Source: Saccopteryx bilineata (lineage: Eukaryota; Chordata; Mammalia; Chiroptera; Emballonuridae). From it: a stretch of DNA of 64,000 nt. Position numbers and translations under genes: made by a program. Location: contig NC_089490.1 of NCBI RefSeq assembly GCF_036850765.1, positions 244,292,562 to 244,356,561 of the forward strand. Reading direction: 5' to 3'. This document shows, piece after piece, positions 49,601-58,490 of this stretch (positions within the stretch are counted from its first letter, which is position 1; every line of letters begins with the position of its first letter). The notes beneath the pieces were generated by a model. The model did no database searches. It had not been told where the DNA came from and saw only the letters and a program-made list of their open reading frames with translations.

Positions 49601-52600
49601 CAGCTGTCGCCAGCATCCTTCCTTGTTCTACTAAGGACAAAGCATGTTCTGTTAGCAAATCCGTGCCAGCAGCAGCTGTAGTTTCAAAAACAAAACTTGT
49701 GTAGAAATTATGTCTCTTTCTCTTTTTTCTTTTCATTTTCTTATTCAATATGCAGGAGAGGAATAGAAGCTAGAAAATATTATGATTCTGTACTTGTTTA
49801 AGATATTGAGCATTAAAGCCATACCCCTCCTCATTCCACTCTGTTACAGAAAAGATTCTTTCTCTGCTATGTATTTACTAACCAGAGCATGTCTTTCAGA
49901 GCTGTGCTGTGGAGGACTTGATAAAACAGAAAAGGTCGTGGTGTTAGTTTGGGGAAATAGTCACCCATTACGGTTAAAGAATGCTTCATTTTAAGAGCAT
50001 TGTTCTTTGTGTATTTATTTACTTTTCCTGAGTTTATGTATCAGTTTACACATGTATTTATTAATATGACTGTTGTCATAAAGCCCCAAAATAAAGTGTT
50101 TTTTTAAAAAAAGAAGTAAAAGATAAACATAACACAATATATATGCAATGACACATGTCTAAAAACTTTTAAATCTCTGTGACCATTTAGAACTTCAACT
50201 GACCTTGAAACTGACATTTGCTGAAACCAAAACTATGTCAATGGGTGTCTGATGACTAAAGACAATTCATGATCTGTGAACTCCAGTGTACACATTACAT
50301 TACATGTTTTGATATAAGTTGCATAATTTATGTTCATAACATGGTAAGAAGGCATTACAGGCTATAATTATTTTAGAAAGATAATCTGCCAGTAAGAAAC
50401 ACAACAAATTCTATTGTTGTTGACAGGAGGTATAAAAACCACAAGAGAGGAACTTAATTCTTCATGTGTCTTAAAAGTATGTTACTATTTTTATAGTTTT
50501 ACATTTTTTAAATGGTTGATAATTAAAACAATTTTCTTTGAAATTTGAGATGCGAAGAATGTAGACGCTCTTTTTTTTCCCCCAAGAGAAGCTCTAGCAT
50601 AGCTCGTGTTTTGGGACCACAGCGGAGGATTTCCCATGCCACAATGCGGGCCTAGAGAAACAAGGCTCTTCACTGGGCTAGAGATTGACCTCCTCCATCT
50701 CCTTGAACTTGAGGGGATTGTGATTTTATCAGGAATGGGAGATATTGGAGGAAAGAAGGAATGAAAGGAGAAGGGGAATGAAAAAGCAAGGAGGAGAAGA
50801 AGGGACAAGGAAGATCAGAGGTAGGGAAAAGACATGGAAGAAGAGGCATGGAGAAAGGAAACAGAAGACTGGGAGGGGAAGGAAGAAAAGAAAAGGTACA
50901 GAGAAGAAGAGGGGAAGGGTCCCCCTTGGCTCCTCCAGAAGGGATGTCTTGTTCTGTTCCTTAGCCCGGGGGGGGCATTCCCTTAATTTACGGGGGGCCT
51001 TCACCCTCATCTAGTGGAGTGGATGGGCAATGGAAAGTTGGCTCCTTAGTTGATACACAAGAATCATAGGGAACTGAGTTTTTACTTTTGTACTTTTAAA
51101 GAGCAAAGTAGAGTTGTAGTAAAAAGCATTTTTTCCCTATGTTTAAATAAGAACAAATGTATTTAGACTTGAAGATTTCAGAGCAATAAATTTTATGTAT
51201 CTTAGAACTTAATTTTATATTTCATGGCTCACATTTTACAAAATCGTATTTCTTTTAAGTATCTTATCTCTAAGATTAAATTGGAATGAATATTATAGAG
51301 CAGCATTTTGGAATGACAATACATTCAGCCAGATTGAACAAATGGCCCATTATTTTTCAAGTAGTATTTGATACATATAACCCGGAGTAAAATAAAAGAG
51401 TCTGGAGTTTCAAATGACCTTGCACTCATATTGGAGTTACTATATAGGGTGACTCAGTTTAGTGGTAGAGAGCAATAGGAAATATGGAAGGTAAAATATG
51501 GAAGGACCTTACCATCCATTATCCCTGGCGAGGAGACAGTCTGATCTGTTTTACAGGTTGTTTCTGCACATACCTGCTAACCTCATCCTGCTCTGCGACA
51601 TCATCATACACTTCTTGGTCATCTTCAATGGTTCTCGATGAAAGGGGACCGAGAGAGTTTTTCTTCCGTTTCAAAGAATCATAGTCAATCTCTACAGCAG
51701 TTGTTTTAATGTAGCCATCTACCAAAAGGGGAATGATTTATGTTAACTGCAGCTTAAAAATGTTCAAGTTGTGAATAAAATACCAATTGCACATTTGCTC
51801 TTTAAAATGATCCCTTATTTTTTTTTTCTTGCAATCCTGATTTACAGACAGTCTTCCTGAGTAGACACACATTTTACTGTACCTTGTCCAAGTTTTATGC
51901 TGTTGTGGTTTGGAGTAAGCCTGGAGTCCATTTTCAAGATTCCAAAGTGATTCCCATGACTCAGTTTTTTCCTTTTAGCATCAGTGAGGAAACTAATGCC
52001 TCCCTTTCCTCCCTGGAGTAATATAAACATTTACATTGTTCCCCACTAAAAAAAATAACACAGCTGAGGTGAAGATGGAATGCTACCTGTCATTCTAAAT
52101 CATCCTAGCTTTGTTCACCCTGAACAAAACTCCTAACTTAATGCTTATGAGTAGTTCTGAAAAAATGTGCACATTTCATTTTGGCTCAGAAAGATGACAG
52201 TCTGAAGTCAGAGGAAAGTTTGCACTCACATGACCCCTTGCAGGTCCTGCCCAACCACTTCCCCTCAGGGTTGTCTGTGAGGCGGATTATTTCAATTTGC
52301 TCTCCTTGCTTGCAGCTCAGTTCATTCTTCCCCCCTTTGACATCACAGCAAGCTCTGGCTTGATGGATGACTTGAATAGGGCCTGTTAGCTGCAAAGAGG
52401 GAAAAAAATTAATCACAGTTCTTTAAAAGTACAAATGTAAAACTCTAATTCCCTATGATCCTTGCTACTCAGAAAATCTTTAAGGAATGCAGCTTTGAAA
52501 GCCAGTGTGTCCACAAATTGCCAACCTGCCTATTTCCAACAGTTACAGGTTGGAACTAGAAATTGAGGGTGAATGTCTTTCCTGGTCAATGTTCTTATTG

Positions 52601-55600
52601 GAGAAGTTCGGGGAAATGCACAGGGCCAGGCAGGACCAGCAAAGAATAGGTGTCTGTGCCTGGGGTCCAGGAGAAGGTGGGGATATCTGGGCCTTAGCAA
52701 CTCCATGGAAAGCTTGTAAAAGAAGCCACGAGTAACTGAATACCACGTGTGCACGACAATTCACTCTGAGTGGTATTTGTTTTTATGGCATATACTGGTG
52801 GTCGGCTTGGTAGGCGAAGGTTTTTTCTCACTTTGCATTGTGAAGTTATTCTGCTGGCTTTCTGTTTTATAAAACAGCAAAGAGAGAGCTACACTGCAGA
52901 TGGTGGGTGTACTCTTGGGAAAAGCACTTTCTTTTTTTTAACTTTGTGGTTGTCTGTCTATAAATGTGGAGTAGACATTGCCTGCTATAAAGAAAATAAT
53001 ATTTTAAAAATAACTTTGTAGATAAAAAAATAACAAGCAAAAGTGAGGTTTTAAAAATTAATATCCTGAAAAGTACAGTGGTTTCTTGACAGCAAGGGAA
53101 TAACCTAGTGGTTGTGGTGGTAACAGATGTCACACATTTAGAAATCAGAGATTATCGGAGACAGAGGTCAGAAATCCAGGTAGATGAAGAAGGATGAGAA
53201 ACAGTAGATATCAGAAGTCAATGTAGGTCAGGTCGAGACACCAGCAGTTACAGTAGCTCATAGAAATTTTATTCTGAGAGAGGTCTGGTTCATCTGTAGA
53301 CTCTTGTGTCCATAGCACCATGCCCCAGGGATGTGTGTGGTCCAAAGCTCATACTATAAGTAGGTTAATACCAAATGTGTAACAAGGAGAGCCACGATGG
53401 ATTTGAGTAATTGCGCATTCATTCACTCAGTCAGCAGATTTCTTGGGTGTGACTAATTATAAGTTACCATATTTTATTTGAATTTTATCATATTAGATTT
53501 TTAGTGTAGGGATAAAGGAGCATATGGAAACAAAAAGATATCTGTTGTGAGGATAGTTACTCCTTGGAAAACAACAATTAAGTAATTTTCCAACCATGGA
53601 AGGTTTCAAGAATGGTGCCCCATTTGTGGGAAAATTGTAAAAAGGAGCTACTCTTTTTCACCTATCAGCAAGCAGGTTCTTACTTTAAATTTCTTCTTTA
53701 TCTCTTGTTCTTTCTTTTCTCTCTCTTTCTGTTCCTTTTTCTCCAGCTCTAATCTCTTCTTTTCCTCCTTTTCCCTTTTCTTCTCTTGTTCTTTGGATGC
53801 TTCTCTGTGGATAGATATTGTTAGATTGTTTCATCAGCTGCAGATATTGATGTGACAGGGCTCACTATCTAGAGAGTTTTCTACCCACAGCAGAAGACAG
53901 TATCTGAACTCTAGGTGAAGGTAAAAAGCCAAGAGTTGTAAACATTTCTGGTTGTGTGAGATTGTTCTTAAACCCAGTAGGAAGCATACAAATGATCCCA
54001 TCCAACGCTCTGCTCTGCTACCTCCCTTATATCTTGTGCCAACAAGTGGAAGACACTCTTTTATAAAGGCCTGGTTCTTGATGCTTGTTGGCATGAATAG
54101 AATTAATCTTACTCCCTCTCTCTTTCTCTCTCTCTTCCTCTCTCTGATGTCCATGCACTCACAGGTACAAGAGCATGTGAATATGGTCTGTCTAGAGGGT
54201 AGTGTGGACTCTAATATAACAGCATCTTAACCAAGTCCACTTGAAATCCTCAGAGAAGTAAAGAATCTTTAGTCCTTCATATAAAAATGAAGGTTACCAT
54301 TATATGTCAGTCATTTGAACAATAAAGCTTCCCCCAACCCCAGTGTTGAATATATATCCAGTCTCCCTCCTGCAAATCTTTATATTCATCTTAGACAGAA
54401 AATATCATCTTAGATGGTAAAAAAATAAATGTGACTCATACATGTCTTCATATGTTTCTCCTTCACTTTCTTCCTGTCAAGAAAATATTAATAATTAATT
54501 TAAATTATTCAAAAAAGGATACACACATATTACATATATCAAGTACTTAGTAAAATAAGCATAAATTTAAATGCATGTATACTTGGCTTGTTTAAAATAT
54601 TTTTCCCATTTTGGAGATAGATTTGGAAAGTAAAGCTCAAAAGATTTAATTTTATATCCTGCTATATAATTCAGATGTGTAGCCTGACTTAAGTTTATGT
54701 TCAGTGCCACAAAATTACTAAGTCAGAATAATAATTGGTATTCGATGTCTCAAGCATTTTAGATGAACTAAGATAAAAAAATTCATCTTTACTCATAAGA
54801 ATTTTCATTTGTTGGTTTATACCAATAGTAAATAAATCACAATAATTGTTAAATATTTTAGTTACAGTAATATAATATGAGAAGGCAGAAAAAAACTGAC
54901 CTCATCTAGATTTCCAGTACCTACAGGGGTTATAAAAAAGAATAAAATTTAACATACTGTAATTTAAGAAGCACTTTAAATCAGGGTTATTAGGTGTACT
55001 ATAATATTCTAGACAGTTTATAATCAAGCAAAACATTTGTTTTATAGAATATATAACAGTGCAAAATCGAATATGTGGTTTAAATCCTTACTATGGCTTT
55101 TTGATTCTTGTAATTTAATTATAAAATCATTTCATTGGCTTTCATAAGATAATGAAGACACCCTTTATTCTCTTTATAAAAGGCATGCATGTTTGCTTTT
55201 GTGGGCTTGTCTGAAACAAAGGTATTATCAAAGGTATAACTTGTTTGCACTTTTTGACTTTTTGACTCTGATTCACTCTCATGCATTGAGCAAATCAAGT
55301 TAATTAGATTTTTTTGAATAGATATTTTACTGCTCAAGTGTTGATTAGTATGAACTAATTACCAGATATTAAGAATTATTTAAAACAGTAAGAATAAAAA
55401 CAGTGTGGTTGGTATAGAAACAGATAGACCAATGAAATAGAGAGCCCAAAGACAGACACATAAATTTACAGACATTCACAACTAATGCACACCCAAACAC
55501 ACACACACAGAGGTGATAGGGTATAAAGGTGGCATGATAAGGAAATGAGAAAAGGGTGATTTCAGAGTATGGTGATGAGGAAACCAGCTCTAAACCTGGG

Positions 55601-56789
55601 GCTACAAATCTGGATTTCTACAGATTAAAGATCTAAATATAAGAAATAAAGTTTATAGAAGAAAATAGAAAATAATTTTTTTTATTTCCTAGGAATAAGA
55701 CTTCTTCAATAAAATGTGTAAAGCGTGAATTATAAGGTAAAATGAATAATTTTGATTGTGGTCATTTTATTATTTCCAGTGGAGGACAGGATGAGCTATG
55801 TTAATAGACAAGGAGAGAATGAGAGAAAGTATTTGCGATGTCTACAACTGACATGTGCTGAGTATCTGGAATACAAGGAACTCCTGCAAGCAAACCAGAA
55901 AAAGACATACTCACCCAAATGGTCAAATGATATAAACTGGCAACTTCCAGAAAAAGAAACACAAAGGCTAATAAACAAAGTACTCAGACTCCACAGTAAG
56001 CAGAAATATGAAAATGAAATATCATTTTATACATGTAAGATAGGAAGCAATTGGAAAGTTGAAGAATCCATGAACAGTGAAAGGTAGACACCTTGGAATC
56101 CTCCTGCCCTGCTGAGGGGAGTGTACAGAAATGCAGATCTTCTGGAGAGCACGCTAGTCCTACTTAGGCAAAATGAATATGCTGTAGCTATGAATAGCCA
56201 TTCCACTGCTGGATATCTAGATCTCTAAGAGAAGTCTCTCAGAGGTCCACGCGGGGGCAAGAAAGTGCACTGAATTATTATTTGTGGTATTAGGGAGTTG
56301 GAGGGAAAATGTAAATGTATAGGATGCATACCATGGAGTACTTGTGCAGTAGTTAACAGCAACAAATTAAATATAGTACATATAGCAGTATGGATGGGTC
56401 CCTCAAAACGCATTATGTTGAGTGTATAAAAAGATCAAAGTGAATGCTAACATAGTGCTTATGTAAACTGAAATAAATATACACACACATACAGCAGTAT
56501 GCAAAGAATATGTATAGACACATACACATTAAGGACATTAGACTATTTGCCTCTGGTAAGGGGAAGAGAGGAAAGAGAGTGTGCCATGGAGATAAATCAA
56601 CAAATAAATAAGTAAACGCAGAGAAGGGTCTTGCATGGGTCAGTGAAGATGACAATCCTTTAATAACCTTATGAGAACGATTAACTTAAACTTCTGTAAT
56701 GGGACATAACAAAGATAAATAAAATGTGTTTTTGCCCCTTACCATCAAAGTGCATGGTGCCATCTTGATTTTCCTCATTTACAGGGCTT
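25586..56789 (-). CDS. FYB1: FYB1 (ADAP/SLAP-130) adaptor, 3' part, 16 coding exons
   Basis: FYB1 encodes a cytosolic haematopoietic adaptor. After T-cell receptor stimulation Fyn phosphorylates it, and it binds SLP-76, Fyn and Ena/VASP proteins and supports integrin activation together with SKAP1. In this window 1180 coding bases in 16 exons (1042 without the alternative exon) encode the region from just after the N-terminal proline-rich part to the stop codon. Order: acidic linker with TYEDI, basic helix and helical SH3 domain 1, YDDV, FPPPP and YDGI, alternative 46-residue insert, second YDDV, basic helix and helical SH3 domain 2, IYDDI, and C-terminal IYDND. All exon phases agree. The large first coding exon and promoter lie beyond 64,000. 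FYB2 is a less likely identity because agreement with FYB1 as I recall it is near complete. Confidence 0.96.
26378..26409 (-). CDS. FYB1: FYB1 exon, EIYDDI motif
   Basis: Acceptor TTTATAG, donor GTAAG. The exon reads (N)[10 protein letters not shown] plus one base. The tyrosine sits in an acidic YDDI context like the other phosphotyrosine motifs. The 32-nt length fits both neighbours. Confidence 0.95.
26410..28468. other. FYB1 intron between exons at 26.4 and 29.0 kb, left part
   Basis: AT-rich intron. The stretch gactgagtgcctcctctgtaccaggg near 27205 (here gactgagtgcctcc and tctgtaccaggg) resembles an old L2- or MIR-like fragment. No other feature. Confidence 0.4.
28469..28842 (+). repeat. 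Type A tRNA SINE, full length
   Basis: The head is ggccctggccggttggctcag, then cagtggtagagcat and ggttcggttcctggcc, then the long body seen at both window ends. The flanks are aaagtgacacttta at 28455-28468 and 28843-28856. It lies 150 bp from a FYB1 exon. Confidence 0.95.
28990..29023 (-). CDS. FYB1: FYB1 exon, end of second helical SH3 domain
   Basis: Acceptor TTCATAG, donor GTAAG. It reads (Y)[10 protein letters not shown] plus two bases, the last strands of the C-terminal helical SH3 domain. Human FYB1 has Ala where this has Val, from memory. Confidence 0.95.
29031..30040. other. FYB1 intron, nothing recognised
   Basis: AT-rich intronic DNA without recognised exon or repeat. Confidence 0.4.
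30041..30418 (+). repeat. Type A tRNA SINE, older copy
   Basis: The head is ggccctggttggttggctcag and the B-box region ggttcgattctcaatcagg. The body is more diverged than the 28.5 kb copy. It ends in a GAA/A-rich tail. No clear target duplication. Confidence 0.9.
30419..32142. other. FYB1 intron, AT-rich
   Basis: No exon or classifiable repeat seen. Confidence 0.4.
32143..32383. mobile_element. MITE with 23-bp inverted ends (Tc1/mariner-like)
   Basis: The left end is cagtggtaccttgagata and the right end, reversed, cagcggtaccttgagata. The inverted match continues a few bases into gaa. The right flank is TA and the left CA, so a decayed TA duplication is likely. Inside are ttaattcgttctgtaacc and other phrases common to such MITEs. 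At 241 bp it has no coding capacity. Confidence 0.75.
32384..35300. other. FYB1 intron, no exon seen
   Basis: AT-rich intron. About 33,840-34,260 has moderately GC-rich text (caatattggcttagagac, attgcagtaatctagg) that may be an old interspersed repeat. I cannot name it. Confidence 0.4.
35310..35425. repeat. MER5-like hAT remnant
   Basis: The phrases ccatggaccagtggcgtcaa, tacctgggagcctggtgagatgc and acctactgaattagaatctgc follow the order of MER5A as I recall it. The ends are lost. Confidence 0.6.
35426..36584. other. FYB1 intron, nothing recognised
   Basis: Non-coding; open frames under 90 codons with no domain. Confidence 0.4.
36585..36765. repeat. MER5-like hAT remnant
   Basis: Ctgtggttcttattttagtgtgc at the left and ctcgttttgagaagcac at the right are degraded MER5-type ends (ctgtggttct here against the usual cagtggttct). 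The inside has ttagaatcagctaggg. Confidence 0.65.
36967..37129 (-). CDS. FYB1: FYB1 exon, core of second helical SH3 domain
   Basis: Acceptor TTTTCAG, donor GTAAG. The 54 codons begin [11 protein letters not shown] and include [18 protein letters not shown] and [13 protein letters not shown]. This is the SH3-like beta core, which in ADAP lacks the normal polyproline groove and can bind lipids (family knowledge). The human equivalents that I recall differ at a few surface positions. Confidence 0.97.
37300..37860 (-). mobile_element. L1 3' fragment, reverse orientation
   Basis: The text cacatttaagtgagatcata, cttcctctgtctggcttatttc and ccgtggctgaataatattacat is the complement of the L1 ORF2 3' end and UTR. 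Decayed. Confidence 0.7.
38128..38209 (-). CDS. FYB1: FYB1 exon, basic helix before second SH3 domain
   Basis: Acceptor TTCCTAG, donor GTACG. The 27 codons end [12 protein letters not shown], the lysine-rich N-terminal helix that packs on the second SH3 core. My recall of the human sequence has three more residues (EEK) in this helix, so a 9-nt deletion is possible here. Confirm this against an alignment. Confidence 0.93.
38733..38940. repeat. MER5-like hAT remnant
   Basis: Agtgattctccagcttggtaac at the left, aggatcacctggtaagc inside and ccaaagtggagaacca at the right match MER5A order. Close to the FYB1 exon at 38.1 kb. Confidence 0.6.
38941..40395. other. FYB1 intron, no exon seen
   Basis: Two open frames of 89 and 114 codons on the plus strand (39,223 and 39,747) have no domain and lie antisense in an intron. 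They are taken as chance. Confidence 0.4.
40396..40455. repeat. (TGAA)n tetranucleotide repeat
   Basis: A run of gaat/gaac units with several variant units, about 55 bases. Confidence 0.9.
40732..40798 (-). CDS. FYB1: FYB1 exon, second YDDV motif
   Basis: Acceptor TTTGTTAG, donor GTAAT. It reads (D)[17 protein letters not shown] and on to AEM plus two bases. The YDDV tyrosine corresponds to an SLP-76 SH2-binding site in human FYB1. Confidence 0.95.
40820..42600. other. FYB1 intron, no feature recognised
   Basis: AT-rich; a short (CTAT)n block near 41,232-41,250 only. Confidence 0.4.
42613..42638 (-). CDS. FYB1: FYB1 microexon, FPAPPKQL
   Basis: Acceptor TTTCCAG, donor GTAAGT. The 26-nt exon reads FPAPPKQL between split codons. 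The split codon at its start becomes Gly when joined to the exon at 45160-45226 and Ser when joined to the alternative exon at 44236-44373. It is too short for open-frame searches. Confidence 0.93.
42640..44235. other. FYB1 intron with CA/TG microsatellites
   Basis: (AC)n near 43,275-43,318 and a broken (GT)n near 43,922-43,995. Otherwise AT-rich intron downstream of the alternative exon. Confidence 0.5.
44236..44373 (-). CDS. FYB1: FYB1 alternative exon of the long (130 kDa) isoform
   Basis: The 138-nt exon encodes 46 residues, containing [24 protein letters not shown] and [12 protein letters not shown]. The human long isoform carries a 46-residue insert at this point with very similar sequence, from memory. 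The exon keeps the frame whether included or skipped. The acceptor used is CTCCTAAG, poor in pyrimidines, as expected of a regulated exon. A competing CAG lies 13 nt inside the exon and would shift the frame into a stop. The donor is GTAAGAG. Confidence 0.88.
45160..45226 (-). CDS. FYB1: FYB1 exon, FPPPP and YDGI motifs
   Basis: It reads (G)[21 protein letters not shown] plus two bases. FPPPP is the EVH1-domain ligand for Ena/VASP proteins, and YDGI corresponds to the Fyn SH2 site in human FYB1. The donor is GTAAG. The acceptor is AATGAAG behind a short C/T tract, weaker than most in this gene. Confidence 0.95.
45895..46925 (+). mobile_element. L1 3' end, 5'-truncated
   Basis: It follows L1 ORF2 end to 3' UTR in order: agatggcaaatagacatatg, aaatatcacctcacacctgtc, gcactgttggtgggaatgc, ttcactgcagcattatttac, atttcactcatatgtggaatc, then an A-rich end. 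Antisense to FYB1. The frame is broken. Confidence 0.88.
47061..47084 (+). other. 24-bp copy of a site 976 bp away
   Basis: 47061-47084 is identical to 48037-48060 (starts attccgtgacagc, ends aagaagtat). In the 47.06 kb copy the insert is bracketed by gaagtat on both sides, as expected if it was inserted by template switching. See findings. Confidence 0.7.
47392..47414 (-). CDS. FYB1: FYB1 23-nt microexon, SHSHSGSG
   Basis: Acceptor CTTTTTAG, donor GTAAG. It adds (S)HSHSGSG and the first base of Gly, close to SHSQSGSG in human from memory. It is recognised only from phase and sequence continuity between its neighbours. Confidence 0.9.
47960..48062 (+). repeat. L2 3'-end-like fragment
   Basis: The text tgcctgtttgccactaaaatatgaattccgtgac (shown as tgcctgtttgccac and taaaatatgaattccgtg) aligns by eye to the L2 phrase around ccactagaatgtaagctcc. 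This makes the 48.04 kb site the likely original of the 24-bp duplicate. Confidence 0.5.
48080..48270 (-). repeat. MIR-like SINE, reverse orientation
   Basis: The text tttgcagaaaagaaaatggagc, gagaagttaaatgacttgtcc and gaagagctgagatgagaacc is the complement of a MIR core with substitutions. Confidence 0.6.
48711..49088 (+). mobile_element. Solo LTR of an endogenous retrovirus (ERV1-like)
   Basis: The 378-bp LTR starts tgtaagg and ends ccttaca, a perfect 7-bp inverted repeat, flanked by ccaca (48706-48710 and 49089-49093). A TATA-like tttaaata lies at 48894-48901 and AATAAA at 49010-49015, then a short U5. No internal viral genes adjoin it, so it is a solo LTR left by recombination. It lies antisense to FYB1 in an intron. 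The class is inferred from general layout only. The 124-codon frame across it is not a gene. Confidence 0.9.
49171..49290. repeat. (C)n(CA)n and GGGGA-rich simple repeats
   Basis: A C run passing into (CA)n at 49171-49193, then a purine-rich stretch with tandem gggga units at about 49256-49277. Confidence 0.9.
49291..50738. other. FYB1 intron, nothing recognised
   Basis: Moderately GC-rich near 49,450-49,600, otherwise AT-rich. No exon with matching phase or known peptide. Confidence 0.4.
50739..50925. repeat. Purine-rich (GGA/GAA) low-complexity tract
   Basis: Almost 190 bases of G and A on the plus strand with few interruptions. It explains the arginine-lysine-rich and phenylalanine-serine-rich open frames on the two strands. 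Confidence 0.85.
51574..51718 (-). CDS. FYB1: FYB1 exon, end of first SH3 domain and first YDDV
   Basis: Acceptor TTTTGGTAG, donor GTATG. It starts (Y)[15 protein letters not shown], the last strand of the N-terminal helical SH3 domain, and ends in [15 protein letters not shown]. This YDDV is a main SLP-76 SH2 site in human FYB1. The open frame extending past 51574 is intron readthrough. Confidence 0.96.
52230..52389 (-). CDS. FYB1: FYB1 exon, core of first helical SH3 domain
   Basis: Acceptor CTTTGCAG, donor GTGAGT. The 53 codons begin [20 protein letters not shown] and contain [20 protein letters not shown]. Two cysteines (KNELSCK and GRTCK) replace residues I recall as Phe and Ala in human, which may matter for redox behaviour but could be lineage variation. 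Confidence 0.97.
53684..53804 (-). CDS. FYB1: FYB1 exon, Lys/Glu-rich helix of first SH3 domain
   Basis: Acceptor CTATCCACAG, donor GTAAG. The 40 codons begin [16 protein letters not shown] and end EQEIKKKFK, a charged helix typical of the extended N-terminus of the helical SH3 fold; the basic tract also resembles a nuclear localisation signal. Confidence 0.96.
54442..54473 (-). CDS. FYB1: FYB1 exon, GETYEDI
   Basis: Acceptor CTTGACAG, donor GTATGA. The 32 nt encode [10 protein letters not shown] plus two bases of Ile. The YEDI tyrosine lies in an acidic context like known phosphosites of ADAP. Confidence 0.94.
54901..54920 (-). CDS. FYB1: FYB1 20-nt microexon, TGNLDE
   Basis: Acceptor CCCCTGTAG, donor GTCAG. 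It completes a Gly codon and adds TGNLDE. Phase joins it perfectly to the exons at 56743 and 54473. Confidence 0.9.
55380..56660 (+). mobile_element. Old L1 fragment with ORF2 remnants
   Basis: The text aacagtgtggttggtatagaaac, gaccaatgaaatagagagccc and ttctacagattaaagatc matches L1 ORF2 near its 3' part. It then continues through tccactgctggatatctag and ggatgggtccctcaaaacgc. Broken by stops. The 111-codon frame at 55,752-56,087 is part of it or chance. Confidence 0.65.
56743..56789 (-). CDS. FYB1: FYB1 exon after the proline-rich exon (most 5' in window)
   Basis: Acceptor GGTTTCCAG, donor GTAAG. The exon completes a Lys codon and reads [15 protein letters not shown] plus one base. In human this follows the proline-rich N-terminal exon, which is not in the remaining 7.2 kb. 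Confidence 0.92.
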
Positions 56790-56799
56790 CTGGAAACCA

Positions 56800-58050
56800 G
56801 TAAGAAGGAAAAGTGAAAATAGAATAAGTAGATGCTCATCTTACAATAAAAAAGAGTAAAGGGATACTTTTTAAAATTATTCTTTTTCTTTTTGATACCT
56901 GCTGTGATGTAAAACTTCAGAAATCATCAGAATAGGCTTTAGCCCCCGTATTTATGAGCCTTGTATTTTGCAGCAGGAGCAGCAAAACAAAGAATTGGGG
57001 AACTTGACCACAGAACTGTCCATTTATAGTGAACACACACAATCCACTGCTTCAGGGCAGCCATGTTTTTTTTTTGTTGTTAGAACAGCAGTATATCAAT
57101 AACTCAGTCCTGGGATTCTGGAAGCATTTGATTAGTTTTATGGTAGATACCCAAGAGAATTAGTTCCAATCCTTTACTCCTTTCTGTTTTCCACATGTTC
57201 CCCACAGGGCTTTACTCCCATCACCTGTGGCTTAGACTCCGAGTTGCATCATTCCAAACCACCTCACTCCAACTGCTCTTAGTTATTGACACCGGGGCCT
57301 GGCAAATCCCTAATGGTTTATGGAATCATCTATAGTTTCTGTTTCTATTTTCAGGTTGATTAGCATAGCTAGAGAAAATCGCCATTTTATTGATTCCAGG
57401 TATTATAAATAATTGTCATTCAATATCAACTATCCCCTCTACAATATTCTATAATCTCATTACACATTTTTCCCAGTCAACCCTCTCTTGCATCATCTCT
57501 CTCTCCATGGCTATGCAAAACCTTCACCATTTTCCTCAGTTCTCCTATTCCCCCTGTCCTCCCTGTAATGAGGTGATCTTGCTTCTTATTTCACTGATCA
57601 AATAGCAGTTATTGGTTGTGAGCTCTCTTAAGAAAATACATTTACTTAACCACAAACTTATCTAGAGTTATACCATCCCTACTAATACCCTTCTTTCCAC
57701 CTGTGTTCTGAATCTTATCTGAATCTTACCCGAATTATCAGTGACTGTAACCCTTTCATCCCCTTTCTTTTGTGCATCGTTATATTATTTTTATTATTAT
57801 TGTTATTCTTCTTTCATTCTTCTAGATATCTCACTCTTTGTTTCCTTCTTCAGCCCAAGTGACTCATTTATAAAGAACAAGCACTTCTCTTTGCCTGTCT
57901 AAATCCTCTACTTTACAAGATGATCTTCCTTTTCTCAGCCAAGGTTGAAAAAGATGTTTATAGTCACTGATTTCACTTCCTTGTGGCAGCATGTTATATT
58001 ATGTAAATTTAATTCTTAAAAAAATTAGGCCTGTACATGAATTTTAATTA
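56800..58050. other. FYB1 intron, no exon seen
   Basis: Non-coding with a pyrimidine-rich section at about 57,660-57,900. No match to the FYB1 proline-rich exon. Confidence 0.4.
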
Positions 58051-58139
58051 ATTAAATATTAATTAAGAGCACAAGGTATCAGACATCAGAATACACTGAC
58101 ATTCTACATAATTACATCTATAGCCCTTTCCATGGTATA

Positions 58140-58490
58140 CAAGGTTTTTATTATTAGCCCACTTTTTTTTCCCACATGTTAACAGTAAACTGACTTACTC
58201 TGAACATTCTTTTTGTTCTTCCATGCTTGGCCCTGCTGTTTTCCTTCTCATCATCTCCTACTGTAGCCCTCCCTAATCTTTAAGTTCTTCCTTAACCATT
58301 CTTCCCTCAGTGAAGTTATCCCCGACTCCTCTAAGCCCATGCAGCTGAGTCTTCTCTGTGTCATATACTGTTCCATTATAGTGATTGTTCAGTATTACTA
58401 TAATTACAGAGACATTGATGCACGTCTGTCTTCCTACTGTGAGACCACAGCTCCTTGAGGAAAGAGACTGTCACTTTGTTAGTTAATTTA
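58140..58490 (+). repeat. L2 LINE 3' fragment
   Basis: The order cctcagtgaagttatccccgac, ctctgtgtcatatactgttcc and agaccacagctccttgaggaaag resembles the L2 3' region as I recall it. Confidence 0.55.

Noticed and set aside
50491..51014. Phe/Ser/Leu-rich and Lys/Arg-rich open frames
   Set aside because: They translate a purine-rich low-complexity tract on its two strands.
25586..56789. Gene could be FYB2 rather than FYB1
   Set aside because: Motif order, the 46-residue insert, the C-terminus and the RICTOR neighbour all fit FYB1.
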